Shown: positions 12,131 to 22,702 of the stretch, one piece after another | How positions within the stretch are numbered: position 1 is the stretch's first letter | Layout of the letters: every line of letters starts with the position of its first letter | Source of the DNA: Plantago ovata | Taxonomy: Eukaryota; Streptophyta; Magnoliopsida; Lamiales; Plantaginaceae | Direction of reading: 5' to 3' | Length of the DNA stretch: 64,000 nt | Assembly: GCA_028274465.1 (NCBI GenBank) | Contig: CM051457.1 | Span: 73,320,496-73,384,495 of the forward strand | Made by a program: the position numbers and the translations under genes | The notes under the pieces: model-generated | Told to the model about the DNA's origin: nothing | Databases searched by the model: none | Seen by the model: only the letters and a program-made list of their open reading frames with translations

Positions 12131-15100
12131 TTAGCGAGTCCGACTATCGGTAAAGTCAGTGACCGGGCCGCTCGCGCTGGTAGCTCCTTGCGCAGGGCTC
12201 TGCAGTTCTTGAATCTCGGCAGTGTCTCGCTCTAGAGCCTGGGATTCTTTGATGGCCTTCTCGTACAAGACAAGCTCTGGCTCGACGAAGTCTGCTGCTC
12301 GCCCAATGACCGGATCGCTCACTTTGACCCAAGCAGCATTGTGGAGAGCTGCCTTCTCGAAAGGGTAGAGGATCCCAGTCCTCAAACACTCCGGGACCCA
12401 AGCGGGGAGGTAAGCCGGTTTGCTGGGATATGGCACTTCTGGGTCGGTCACCAGCTCCACGAACTCGCATGATTCATGCATCTCCTCGGTAATATCCTCG
12501 TCTAGGTACGGAGTTAGGTCCTCGCGCCTTCCGGGATGCAGATCCTCGCGCGTGTCCGGGTCAAACTCGGCCGGAAGCAAGTTAAATCTCTTGAGCTGAT
12601 CGAAGCACGAGAAGAAGCACTCCTCGCGAGAAGCTACTCGCACATCTTGCTAGGACAGCTTGTAGGTGTCCGAAGCCATGAAGTCGCGAGCAGCTGCGAG
12701 GCGACTACCCTTCAGAAAAGAGAGGACACTGGCCTTGAACTTTTCCATGCATATGGACAAGGTAGCGTAGGCCCCCTTGTAGCCCTTGGTCCTCGCCTTT
12801 TCTTTCGAGAGCTCCTTCTCTAGCTCATCGACATTGGCGTAGAGCTTGCCAATTTCGGCCTCTGAGACCTTATTCGTAGCTTCTGAAGTGGCAAGCCTCT
12901 TCTCGAGGTCCTCGATCACCACCCCAATATCGGCTCGATCAGCAGCAACTTGGCCATAAGCCTCCTTCAAGTGCTCGAGCTACAACATGAAGATTACACA
13001 GTTAGCGAGGAGAAAGAATTTCATACTTAAGCAAAAAATTGTTGAAAAAGACAAGTTAAAGTACCTGAAGCGAGCACATGCTCAGCTCATGCGCACGATC
13101 TAGGTCGCTGATTTGAATGAGCCGCTTCACTTCATCCCCATCGGAAGCGGCCACCTTCCCCTTCTTTCGAGCAGGCTCATTATTACCCCCGAGGGTGAGC
13201 TTCCTCGCTCCTTTCTTATGCGCCGGCCTTTCAGGCCTCTTCTCGGCCTCTATGGTATTAGCCTCCTTGGCCCGCTTCGCCGCAGCCTCCTCCTCGGCTT
13301 TCTTCAAAGCGTCCATCGGGTTCTCGCGAGTCTCGTGCCCCTCTTGGACTAAGGCATCTCGATGATGCGCAGCGCTTCGAGGAGGGGTAAGGCTTAAAGA
13401 TCCGAGGATCTTTGTCTCTTTGTTAGCGAGCCTCTGCTTCCTCCTCTGCTCTTCTTTAGCTGTGAGGGTCTTCGACATGATCCAATTGAACCAATAAGCT
13501 GCAAAGGAAAAACACAAGTTAGTAAGAAATCGAAGAGCAGAAAACTCGAAAAGGGAAGAAAAACCGAGCACATATTGCAAGCAAGCAAAAATGAAGAAAA
13601 ATACAAGTGTCAGATTATTTTTATCTTACCGAAGAGGACATCATTTGAATACCGGTTCCCGGTATAACCAGTGTAGGAGTAGGGGGACAGCCCCGCTAAG
13701 TAAGGAAGCGGCTAGGAAACAAGTCCCCAATACTTCTCGGGATGAGGTCCCCGATTCTTCTCCTCGAGTTCCAAAACCCAAGGATCTAGCTCCTCGGACA
13801 AGGGGTGCTTCTCGGCAATCTTTCCCCGAACCATTAATTTTGGAACGCCCCATTCAGCGTCCTCCTCGCTCATATTAGGTAGCTTTTTCTTCTTGATGTA
13901 GAAGTACCTATGGAACCACTTATAACTCGAGGAGCTAGGAGCGTCCATGATGAAGCCAAGTCCGGGTCGCGCGTTGAAGTAGTAGAAGTATTTGTTCCCG
14001 GAGCACATCGAGACTCGGAACAACTGGTTGAAGTTATGGAAGTTCAGCTCGAGCCCCTTCTTCTTGCAAAACACGCCAAAGCAAACTAAGGTTCCAAAGG
14101 CACTTGGCACTAATTGCCAAGGAGCGATCCCCAAGGTGTTGAAGATATCGCGGAAAGCCTCACAGAAAGGCAATATCCATCCTCGATCCAAGCTTAGGCA
14201 ATGTACAGCCATGTACCCCGGGGGAGCATTGTAGAAAGTTTGGTTGTCCTTGGGCACGAGGATGTCAAATTTGCTCTCAGGAAGGGAGTACTTCCATCGT
14301 AGAGTAGCGACCTCATCCACCTTCACTGTGGAAGCCGTGGTCGGGATGATACCATCCTCGTTTTTCTCACCCTCAGGATCGGGGAGGTCCACGGTGCGAG
14401 CACTCTTAGTAAATTTATTCTGAGCAGCCTTGCTGGACTTAGGCTCAGGCTCGGGCTCCTTGACGGCTTTGGCCTTTTTACTCTTGCCAGAGCGAGAACG
14501 TTTCTTCGCTTTCTTGGCCTCTTTGGCTTTAGCCTTTGCCGCATCTGCTGCTCGCTGCGCGAGATGAAGTTGGTACTCTTGCTCCTCTAAGGTATTGGGT
14601 GCTCGAGTCTCATTCGAAACAGAGAAATCTACGGTGCGAGGATCAACCGAATGATAGTTGGTCTCCTCCTCGGGCGCGAACCTATTGGCATCTCGGATAG
14701 CTTGTCTTTGCATCTCCAAGACAGAAGGAGACAAGGGCGCTACGGTGCTCGGACCAGCTTCATCCCCATGCACGTCCATTAAAGCTAAGGGAGGATCCGC
14801 CTGATCATCTGTAACTATAGTTCACCGAATAGTTTGAGGAGGGAATCTAACCTTCTTTCGCGGCGGAGTGGTTCGAGGAGAAGTAGCGTCATCGTCCTCA
14901 TCATCGTCGTCGCTATCAATAATTTGTACAGGGACAGAGCCCTTTCCGCGCTGAACCGAGTGATCACCCTCCTCGTAAAGGGACAGAGTCAAGTCAGGTC
15001 GCTCCGTGTCATCCATGTCCTCAATCCTTATATCAGCAGGAGGCACCACGTTGACCGCCCCATAATTTCGGTCGTGTACTTGGGCGGCCAGGGTGATCAA

Positions 15101-15520
15101 CTTCGCGGACACCCCATGATTAGAAGGGTCGCCTTCCTCCTCGGTCCTATCGTCTATGAAGTCGTCGTCTTCAGTACGACGCCTCTTGCGAGTTACCAGT
15201 TGGTACAAGTCCTCCTCCTCCTCGCTATCATCGTCATCACTCTCCTCGTTGTTGTTGGCATCATCGCCTTCTTCACCCTCCTTGAGATTTTCTTCCTCAG
15301 ATGCCTCCTCGCCGCCGTGCTCGACATTGAGCTCCTCGTCCCCGGCTGTTTGCTCCATAGTGCCATAAAGGAACGTCGCCGATACATCTGATGTATCGGG
15401 TGAAATCTCCGCCTTCCACTCCGGAGTGAAAGTATGCCAATGGGCCCCAAGTGGTGGGAGATCCACTTTCTTCGTGGATTCCTTGCTTATGAACTTTGCA
15501 TCCTCCCTCGGCATCATCAT
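12131..15520 (-). pseudogene. Antisense extra ORF of the Tat-like element, spliced, with three in-frame stops
   Basis: A minus-strand frame starts at an ATG cluster (15520, 15517, 15514). It has an acidic N-terminal part (about 15400-14830). The central domain (about 14270-13715; GWILPFCEAFRDIFNTLGI, WQLVPSAFGTLVCFGVF) resembles the putative gypsy-type transposon domain Transposase_28. Lysine-rich and coiled-coil parts follow. Two GT-AG introns keep the frame: 13629-13499 (131 bp, GTAAG donor, TTTGCAG acceptor) and 13064-12980 (85 bp). With them removed the whole frame is open except for stops at 14824-14822 (TGA), 13714-13712 (TAG) and 12652-12650 (TAG), with no frameshift. The function of such antisense ORFs is unknown. 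The family assignment is from memory of the domain. Confidence 0.65.
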
Positions 15521-15658
15521 GTTGCAATAACATACACAAATTAATCCAACTAAATAAAACATACAATACCAAACACACAAATTAATCCAACTAAATAACT
15601 TACACATGCCCAGACATGGGCCAGACGAAGAGCTTGCCATTCACCCGCTCACCCGCCC

Positions 15659-16498
15659 TGTTAGTGTTGAAATATGTCCAGTCCGCATGTACGAACTGGA
15701 GCGGTCTAAGAGCGCGACAAAGCATCATAGGCCGTCCCTCAAGGGGCGCGACCACACCAAAGTATGTCACTAAGGTGTGGTTCGACCAACATAGGGTCTG
15801 ACCATCATTAAGAGGCCAACCCTCAAAATAAGCTCATCACAAGGACAAGGCAGTTATTGAGCTCGAGGAGCATCTCTAGGGCTCGAGGAGGCCTTACGTC
15901 AAGGTAACACTCTCTGAGAAAAACCAGGCAGAGCACTACTCGGACCACATACATAAGAGGAAGGCACGAGGACACCAGGGCGACCACCCATGGTCGCTCC
16001 TGGTGGGGCCCGCCTTCCAGATTGCTACGTGGGACTCGAAATGTCCATATTGCCCTCTCCACCCTAGTCAAGTTGTTTGGGCCAAGGCCCATGGACCTCC
16101 TTAATGGGCTTGGGCCTAAGGAGGCTTCAATCCCGTCCGGACACTTGTCACGATCCTACAAGGGATGACATTAAAATACTACGAGTATATAAGGAGCTCA
16201 TTCATTACCCAGCGGGTAAGCATTAACACCTCTCACCTACCACTCACCCACCACAATTACTACTCGTATTAGGGAAGCCTCACAACTCCCTACACGTAAA
16301 GTCGTCACCCCGGTCTGATATCTTACAGACCGGGCTAGAGACACTAACCCCCCCCCCCTCCAGTATATATCAGGTACGAGGAAGCTACAAGAAGGTTCCC
16401 TACCAATTCAAGAGGAACACTGCATGAAGAAGAACTAGAATAGCTTAGCGTGACGATCTACTGCGAACTTAGGAAGAAGTACGAATTACCCTTCAACA
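15659..16498 (+). mobile_element. Solo LTR, 840 bp, TSD CGCCC
   Basis: It begins TGTTAGTG and ends TTCAACA. CGCCC flanks it on both sides (15654-15658 and 16499-16503). A TATA-like box (tatataagg, 16186-16194) suggests a plus-strand promoter. There is no polypurine tract on the left and no primer-binding site on the right, so it looks like a solo LTR left by LTR-LTR recombination. The alternative is that it is the 3' LTR of the Tat-like element and the 5-bp match is chance. Confidence 0.65.
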
Positions 16499-16503
16499 CG
16501 CCC

Positions 16504-16734
16504 TGTACACCTCCCCCCTGTACCCATCATCCGGCAGGTTAGCAAACACGTCTGGGCCAGTATACCCTGCACTGCTTCTAGAACGGGGGCCAGGGGATAG
16601 GGTCTCGCTGACATGAGTCGCCGAGGTCCCCCCGACTCCGGCTGACTACTAGGGGTGCGGAATGGCGAGTCTGGCTCGGCGTAGCTACGGCTGCTGGCCG
16701 CCAACATCTTCCCCGGTTTCTTTGGCATCGGCAT
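16504..16734 (-). CDS. Uncertain ORF fragment, possibly CACTA-derived
   Basis: A short minus-strand frame opens with MPMPKKPGK and is rich in Pro, Ser and Arg. It runs into the solo LTR at its downstream side, so it would have been cut by that insertion. It lies inside the span of the CACTA end at 18099 and could be a coding exon of that transposon. I do not recognise it, and it may not be a gene. Confidence 0.2.
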
Positions 16735-16806
16735 GATCCGCACGTTTAAGAACAACCGTAAGAAACAATAAATGGACTTTGAGTATACACTGATAAGAAA
16801 CGACAC

Positions 16807-17467
16807 TGGACTTTATGCTTTACTTTATGCTGTAAACTTATGATTTACAGATCCAAATGAAGCTGCAAAATGCATATGTGAAAGACCAAAAATGCAAGGA
16901 TACATAGCCTACATTTAAAAATCTAATTTAATACAAAATTTGATCTAATTACTCTAATTTAATCCATCATTTTAAAATTTTAATCTAATTAATTTGATTT
17001 AAACCAAATTTAAATCTAATTAAATATAATTCATTTATCAATTGGAGCATTTTAAAGTCTTAATGACTCATAACATAATACCAAAAAAAAAAAAGACATG
17101 TAAAAGCACATTCATCAGTCCGTTCGAAACATGGAATGGGAAACAAAATATACATATTCAATCAAGTAATTGTGTACAGATTAACCTAACATATACCATA
17201 TACTATGACTAATTGAATAGATAGTAACACAAGTGAATCGTTTTCGAAAAATGGAGTTGTAAACAAGTACTACCAATTCTACTACTATTTCGAACATAGC
17301 ACAAGTAAAAACAAAATCTTAATCCTTACAGCTGAATTCGAAAACAAGCTAACCTTGTTCTTAACCTCAATTTTGAGAAAAATTCTAGATGGGACAATAA
17401 CATTGAGAAATTAAACAAATATGAAAGAAATTAAATTGGAGAGATTAGGGTTACTAACCTATACCAA
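16807..17467. other. AT-rich stretch without recognised genes
   Basis: AT-rich DNA with loose repeats of the type TCTAATTTAA near 16915-17030 and an A-run near 17080. No supported coding frame or RNA gene. It is probably internal DNA of the CACTA element. Confidence 0.4.
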
Positions 17468-18099
17468 GTGAAGATGAGAAAGGGAAGGAAGAACTCCGGT
17501 CGAATGGCAGTGCGGTGGCGGAATCCGGACAGTGGTGGTGCCGCGGAATATGGTGGCGGGGAAGTTGTGGCGTCGATGTGTGGTGGTGGTGCGAAAGAGA
17601 GGGTGGGGCAGTGGTGGTGGTGTGAAAGAGATTGCGGGGCAGCGGTGGTGGCACGAAAGAGAAGGCGAGGCAGTGGTGGCGTCGATGTGTGGTGGTGGTG
17701 GGAGGAGGAGAAGGAGAAGAAGGAGAAGAAGGAGATTAGGGTTAGGAGAAGGAGGAGGAAATGATTTGGGGAAGACGATCGAAACCGTCTGTATCTATCT
17801 GAAAAATATAGCGACGGATAGGCCATCCGTCGCTATTTGTTTATTTATTTTTTTATCCATTTTTTTTATTATGGTCAACAGACAGTTAGTGACGGATAGA
17901 TTTATCCGTCGCTAAAATAGCGACGGATAGAGCTAATCCGTCGCTACGTTGATGCCGGATTGACTCTTTCCAATGACGAACTGAGCTTAGAGCGCAGTTC
18001 GTCCTTGTCCGTCGCTAATGGTAGCGATCGGTCGCTATTTAGCGAGGGATACCGTCCGTAGCTACTATTCCATCGGTAAATGGTTGTTTTCTTGTAGTG
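17468..18099 (-). mobile_element. Terminal part of a CACTA (En/Spm-type) transposon
   Basis: The right end at 18099, read on the minus strand, is CACTACAAGAAAACAACC, the usual CACTA terminal inverted repeat. TAA at 18100-18102 is a candidate 3-bp TSD. Inside lie inverted subterminal repeats of the core GCGACGGAT/ATCCGTCGC (17810-18055). Next to them is a GGTGG-rich block (17500-17760) whose minus strand is pyrimidine-rich like a leader. The other end is not in the window; the element is cut or continues under the Tat-like insertion. Confidence 0.75.
17810..18055. repeat. CACTA subterminal inverted repeats
   Basis: Copies of AGCGACGGAT and its complement ATCCGTCGCT alternate, forming hairpins. 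One at 17810-17835 has 10-bp arms and a 5-base loop, another near 17918-17945. Subterminal repeats of this kind bind the TNPA-like transposition protein in the En/Spm family; that role is inferred here. Confidence 0.65.
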
Positions 18100-18102
18100 T
18101 AA

Positions 18103-18553
18103 AGGAATTCGAATAGGAATTGAATTCAAATAGGAATTGATTTCCTAATTGAGACAATTACCTTTTCCTGATTGCATTCGGAAACAGTTGTTGAGATAAC
18201 ACCTCACAAAAAACACACGGTCGGCATTTTTTGTGTGTTTTTCTAAAACCTCACTTCTTTCTCCAGTAAACTTCTCTTTCTACTCTCTCTCTCTAGAATC
18301 TCTTCTTTGTCTCTCCAAGCTCTTTCGTCTCTGTATCTCTAGAATTTCTTGTCCTCTTTTGACTCTACTCGTCATGTTTTGTTGGCCGTTACTATTCTAG
18401 AGTTTATTGAAGACATGATATCCTGGCTCAAAGAAGGACATAAAATTTTACTTTTGTAAATTCTTTAATTGTTATATTTCATCATATGTTAATGTATAAG
18501 TTATATTTTGTACATTTTTATTTCTACTGGCTATTGTTATATGATGTTAACAA
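18103..18553. other. Flank between CACTA end and LINE, probably host or old repeat DNA
   Basis: It contains short repeats of GAATAGGAATTGAATTC type near 18108-18145 and a CT-rich tract (18250-18360). No coding frame is supported. Before the LINE inserted, this sequence would have been joined to 62642 onward, next to the NAC gene. Confidence 0.4.
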
Positions 18554-20602
18554 TTTTTTTTTGAATGAATTAAGCATATATTGAAAAAAGTTGAAAAGTA
18601 CAAAACGTTTATGTAGTAGCAATAACAAAAAGCCACACACGGCTTAAGTGAACATGATGACAAAGCAAAACTAAAACCCAGGGAAAGTGATCCCTGGTTG
18701 CAGCCGCGGGCCTCGTTAAAACCCACCTATAGTAAAACCCTGTGGGAAAAACCTACAGGTGGGAAAGAGAGTGTCTGAGCGTTAAAGCTGTGTGATCCTA
18801 TAGTAAGGCTGCCCGGACATATCTCTGGCAACCTGAGGAGCAATAACATCGAGCTGATGGAGCCATACACCATGCGAGTGATAGTTAGAAATAGTGTCCG
18901 CCACCCCATTCCCTTCACGGTAGATGTGTGAGACTTTGAACTCCAAAGTAAGAAGGAGATCCAGAACTCGTAGCCATAGATTCCTAAACTTCCAAGGAAC
19001 AGTTGTGGAACGAGACTGAAAAAGACCCTCCACGTAGGTAAAGACGATACCAACCCTGTTGGCAAGTCAACTCCACGCCAGTCATGGCTGCCCCAAACTC
19101 AGCCTCATAGGCAAAGGCGCAACCTATATGGGTGACAAAACAGCAAAGGACATGCCCAAAATGATTACGAAAAACTCCCGCGGCTTTAGCATCACCCGGG
19201 GACCCCATAGCACTGCCGTCTGTATATTTAATTCAACCCCACATAGGGGAATGCCATCGATCCTCCACAGTAGTGGTACTGCCCCTAGCACGCCCACGTA
19301 TACCAAGTGAATGAAGAGTAAAAAGATCCTCCTGAGTATTGAACATAGAACCTTTCAAAGAATGTTGCTGCTCCCGTATCAAGGACTTCAAAGAGAGAAT
19401 AATGGAGTGTCGTGAGAAAGGAACATTATCAAAAATCCTCTTGTTCCAGGCAGACCATATTAGCCAAATCAAGGTGACAAAAGCAAGACGCCAAATGGAG
19501 CCAACCTGGGAGTTGAATGTCCGACACATGGCAAAAAGCACCAGTTCATTCAAGCTATAGATAGAGGGCATCTGGAGACGAAAGACATCCAAAATATGGT
19601 GCCAAATATCCTGAATGAAGCAACAATGCACAAAGATATGATCAATATCCTCACCCAAAGACCGACAGAACACGCAAAAAGACGGTCCCATGAAGCCATT
19701 GTGACGTATGTGATCCAGTGTAGGCAATTTACAATGAATAGCCCGCCAAAGTGTGACAGCGACTAGGTGGTATGTAAGGTGCCCAAGTCCAATCGCCCCA
19801 AGTGACCACAGGAAACTCGGGACGAAAGTGCTGATAGAAAATAGAACTAGAAGCGGATCCATTTGATGAAGGTATCCATATTCGGGTATCAGAGTGAGGA
19901 GGAGCTAAGGTGTTATTAGCAATGTCTCTAGCCACGTCCGAGAAAGCCGTACAGAACTCCGGTAGAATATCCCAAACCCCATTGGTAGTGTAATCAGAAA
20001 TAGAGAACTGAAAGTGATGCCGTAAGTAAGCCGGGATCCCCACCCTATCCGCAATACAGCAACCCAACCAATTATCAAGCCAAAAAAGCACATGTGAGTC
20101 TGCTCCAACTAGCCATTTGGAATTCTAAATAAGTGCCGGATGACAATCTTTAAACCCAAACCAGATTGTAGATTGGACATAACGACGATGTCTCCCTTGA
20201 CAGAGAAACCGAGAAAGAAAGATGTCCAAATAAGGCTCCCTACGATTAATAATGTCCCAGCAAAGTCTAGAAAGGAAAGCCTTGTTAGCAGCTACCAAAG
20301 AGCGAATACCTAGACCACCTTCAGACTTAGGGACGCAACAACTCTTACAAGAGACACAAACCGAGCCCCTTTTAAGAATATCACCAGTGAAGACAAAATT
20401 CCGGACTCGGCTCTCAAGCTTCTTAAACAACGTGATTGGCCATCTATATATCATCATTGAATGAACAAACGCACCTTGGATCACCGATTGCACTAGACAT
20501 ATTCGCCCAGCCATGGAAAGAGATGACCCTTTCCAACGCGCAAAACGAGCCAGAATGCTGTCAGCAATAGACTGTAAAAACCTGGAGCGAGGAGCACCAA
20601 TG
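18554..20602 (-). pseudogene. LINE ORF2 C-terminal part: RT end, zinc-binding region and RNase H
   Basis: Several frames joined by frameshifts cover the region after the RT core. It includes the plant LINE zinc-binding region (KLPTLDHIRHNG, CVFCRSLGEDIDHIFVHC, about 19740-19625). A plant-type RNase H follows, with MGSPGDAKAAGVFRNH (about 19205), an EAEFGAAM motif and VSHIYREGNGVADTISN (about 18930-18880). It is cut at 20602 by copia element A. The reading resumes at 52554 on the other side. Confidence 0.8.
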
Positions 20603-22688
20603 TGTAAGAAAATATGGTCAGAGTTACCCCTAGGGTACGCAGCGGAATTTCAAAGAAATTTCTTAACATACAGGTTAATTGATTATGCATATGTCGTATA
20701 TATATAAACACGTCAATTAGAAGACTAACCTTACTTCCAAAGCAGCTTCCAAGTCTTCGTAATATTCCGGTGTATATTCTCCTTCGTCGAAGTCGAAGAT
20801 ATCTACAATACTCCGTATATCTGCAAGACAATAAGAGTTAGTTTACAGCTCCTAGAACCTCAACCTTGGTATCCACGGATGAACAGCCTATCGGAAGAAT
20901 GCTAGGATATTCTTTGTGTGACCAAGAAGACGGGGCGGCAATTCTTCCGGTGAGGTGGCGCGCGCGGGTGGCTAAGTGAGGAGGCGAGTTCTTTTATTTT
21001 CTCTAAGAAAACTGGGTAGAATAACTGTGAAAGTCTATGTCTGAAACTGTGTGTAAAGCTCTCTAATAGTCTACAATATATAGTAGTCTATAGAAGCCTA
21101 AAGCATAAGCAATTAGACATCGTAAAGGAATAAGAATCTAATTCTTATTGCACAAGGAAACCAATATCAAGTCTAGATTCATTCCCAATCAAATCAAAAC
21201 TCAATCAGGAAAATCTAACTTATCCCTTGGACTTCTAATAGAGTAAGGAGTCGAACTCCTTCCCCTATTCCTCCATGCGCGCGCGCGCGCCTCCTAGGGA
21301 CAGTAGGTGGGTCCCAATTTTGGGACCCACTTATAGTTCTAAGGCAATTCAACTCCAAGTAGATTTTGCCCAAGTGCATATGTTAATTCTAAATTAACAT
21401 ATCCTTTCTAATCAAACCTCCATTATATTTCCAAAATATAATCTTTAATTGTATTTACATAAAATACAATTAATTAGCCAATTCAATTAATAATTCCAAA
21501 TCATTAATTGAGTCACCAATTATTATAATTAATTCCAAATCAATTATAATCCATCAATCACAATTAATTCCAAATTAATTGCGATTCCATCTTCAAGGAT
21601 ATTCTGATAGACTGAATCACCACATAGTGTGACCCATAGGGCCTCATCGTATTAAGCAAGTCCTAGACTAGGCAACATGGAATTCCTAGACGGTTCCATT
21701 TGCAATATTAATACGTGAGGATGTTTCAGAGGTTTCTCAAAGCTAACCCTTTCGTTGCGAAGCCTGTTGCGCTCAACGCGGCGATGGTAACGTTCCTTCA
21801 TCTGACTTGCTCGAATGTATCTAGGATCGATGAAGTGTCTATCCCAATAATACATCCACGGGCGTCTTAGGGAGTTGCTTGGTTAAGATATACTTATGAC
21901 CATCATAATATATCATTTGCACTGGCTAGTGACTTTACCAACACAACTATGCAGACTATGAGCAGTGCTCTCCTGTGCTACACTTGAGAGATGAATCCTT
22001 CACAGAATCACTTATCACCCCCATTTGTATTTAGCCATAATCCTGGATCGTGTCTTAGGTCAGCTGCTTATTCAGAGCTGACATCGACGTGTCCACCAAG
22101 GATATGGGGCAACAAATGTGATGATAAAGTCCTGTAAGTACAAAGGACGAATGGCATCACTTCGACAACTTACCGGTTCCCATAGACACTTCGGTGCAGA
22201 GTATACATCGATGGGAGTGTCCGGTGGGTACTTCCATTGTTCGATAAAGCTTCTTCGAACAACTATGCACAGTTATGGGAACGTTTCTCGATTGTCCAAC
22301 AATCCGTTCCGTGGTCGTGGGATAGGCTCACACTTGCTCCAACAAGTATAACCTCCACGCATACTAGTCTTGTCTGGTTCATTCAGACCCCAAACATCCG
22401 AGATGAACCTCGACTAGGGAGAGTTTGGGATAGATGATAACTCACATAGCTCCCACTATCTGTGTGTTCGGTCATCTATCCGAGGGGACATGTTTAATAT
22501 CAATACAGACAGTAATAAAGATATGACATGCTGCAGCCTGGTGTAATATAAATATGAAAGCGATACTCAATAGTAAAATGCAACAAGCATATATTATATT
22601 ACGTTGACCTGTGTAATAGTACATATATGCCCTCTATAAGGGCACCATGCCCTTAGTAAGGACTGTCTCTAGGACATATACACTATCA
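20603..22688 (-). repeat. 3' LTR of copia A
   Basis: On the minus strand it runs from TGATAGTGTATATG to TTTTCTTACA (2086 bp). It is nearly the same as the LTRs at 50254-52548, 25848-27947, 37706-39813 and 45528-47636. It contains the AT-rich hairpin train described for 38815-39382 and an alternating CG tract near 21279-21291. Confidence 0.9.
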
Positions 22689-22702
22689 ATCTCCCACTTG
22701 GA
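22689..22702 (-). promoter_or_regulatory. Polypurine tract of copia A
   Basis: Read on the minus strand, tccaagtgggagat directly precedes the 3' LTR. Copia B has the same tract ending at 45527. Confidence 0.7.

Larger units (their letters stand above)
5708..15640 (+). mobile_element. Tat-like Ty3/gypsy retrotransposon, 5' end outside, 3' LTR not identified
   Basis: Gag, protease, RT, a first RNase H, a second plant-type RNase H and integrase follow in order on the plus strand. An antisense frame lies downstream of integrase. The double RNase H and the antisense extra ORF are known marks of the Tat lineage (Retand-type elements). The 5' LTR and gag start lie before the window, cut off by insertion of element 1. 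The LTR at 15659-16498 has its own TSD and no polypurine tract before it, so it is treated here as an unrelated solo LTR. The true 3' boundary is uncertain. Confidence 0.7.

Noticed and set aside
17468-17764. Glycine/tryptophan-rich or proline/serine-rich ORFs over the GGTGG block
   Set aside because: Low-complexity sequence open in several frames; better explained as a leader region of the CACTA element.
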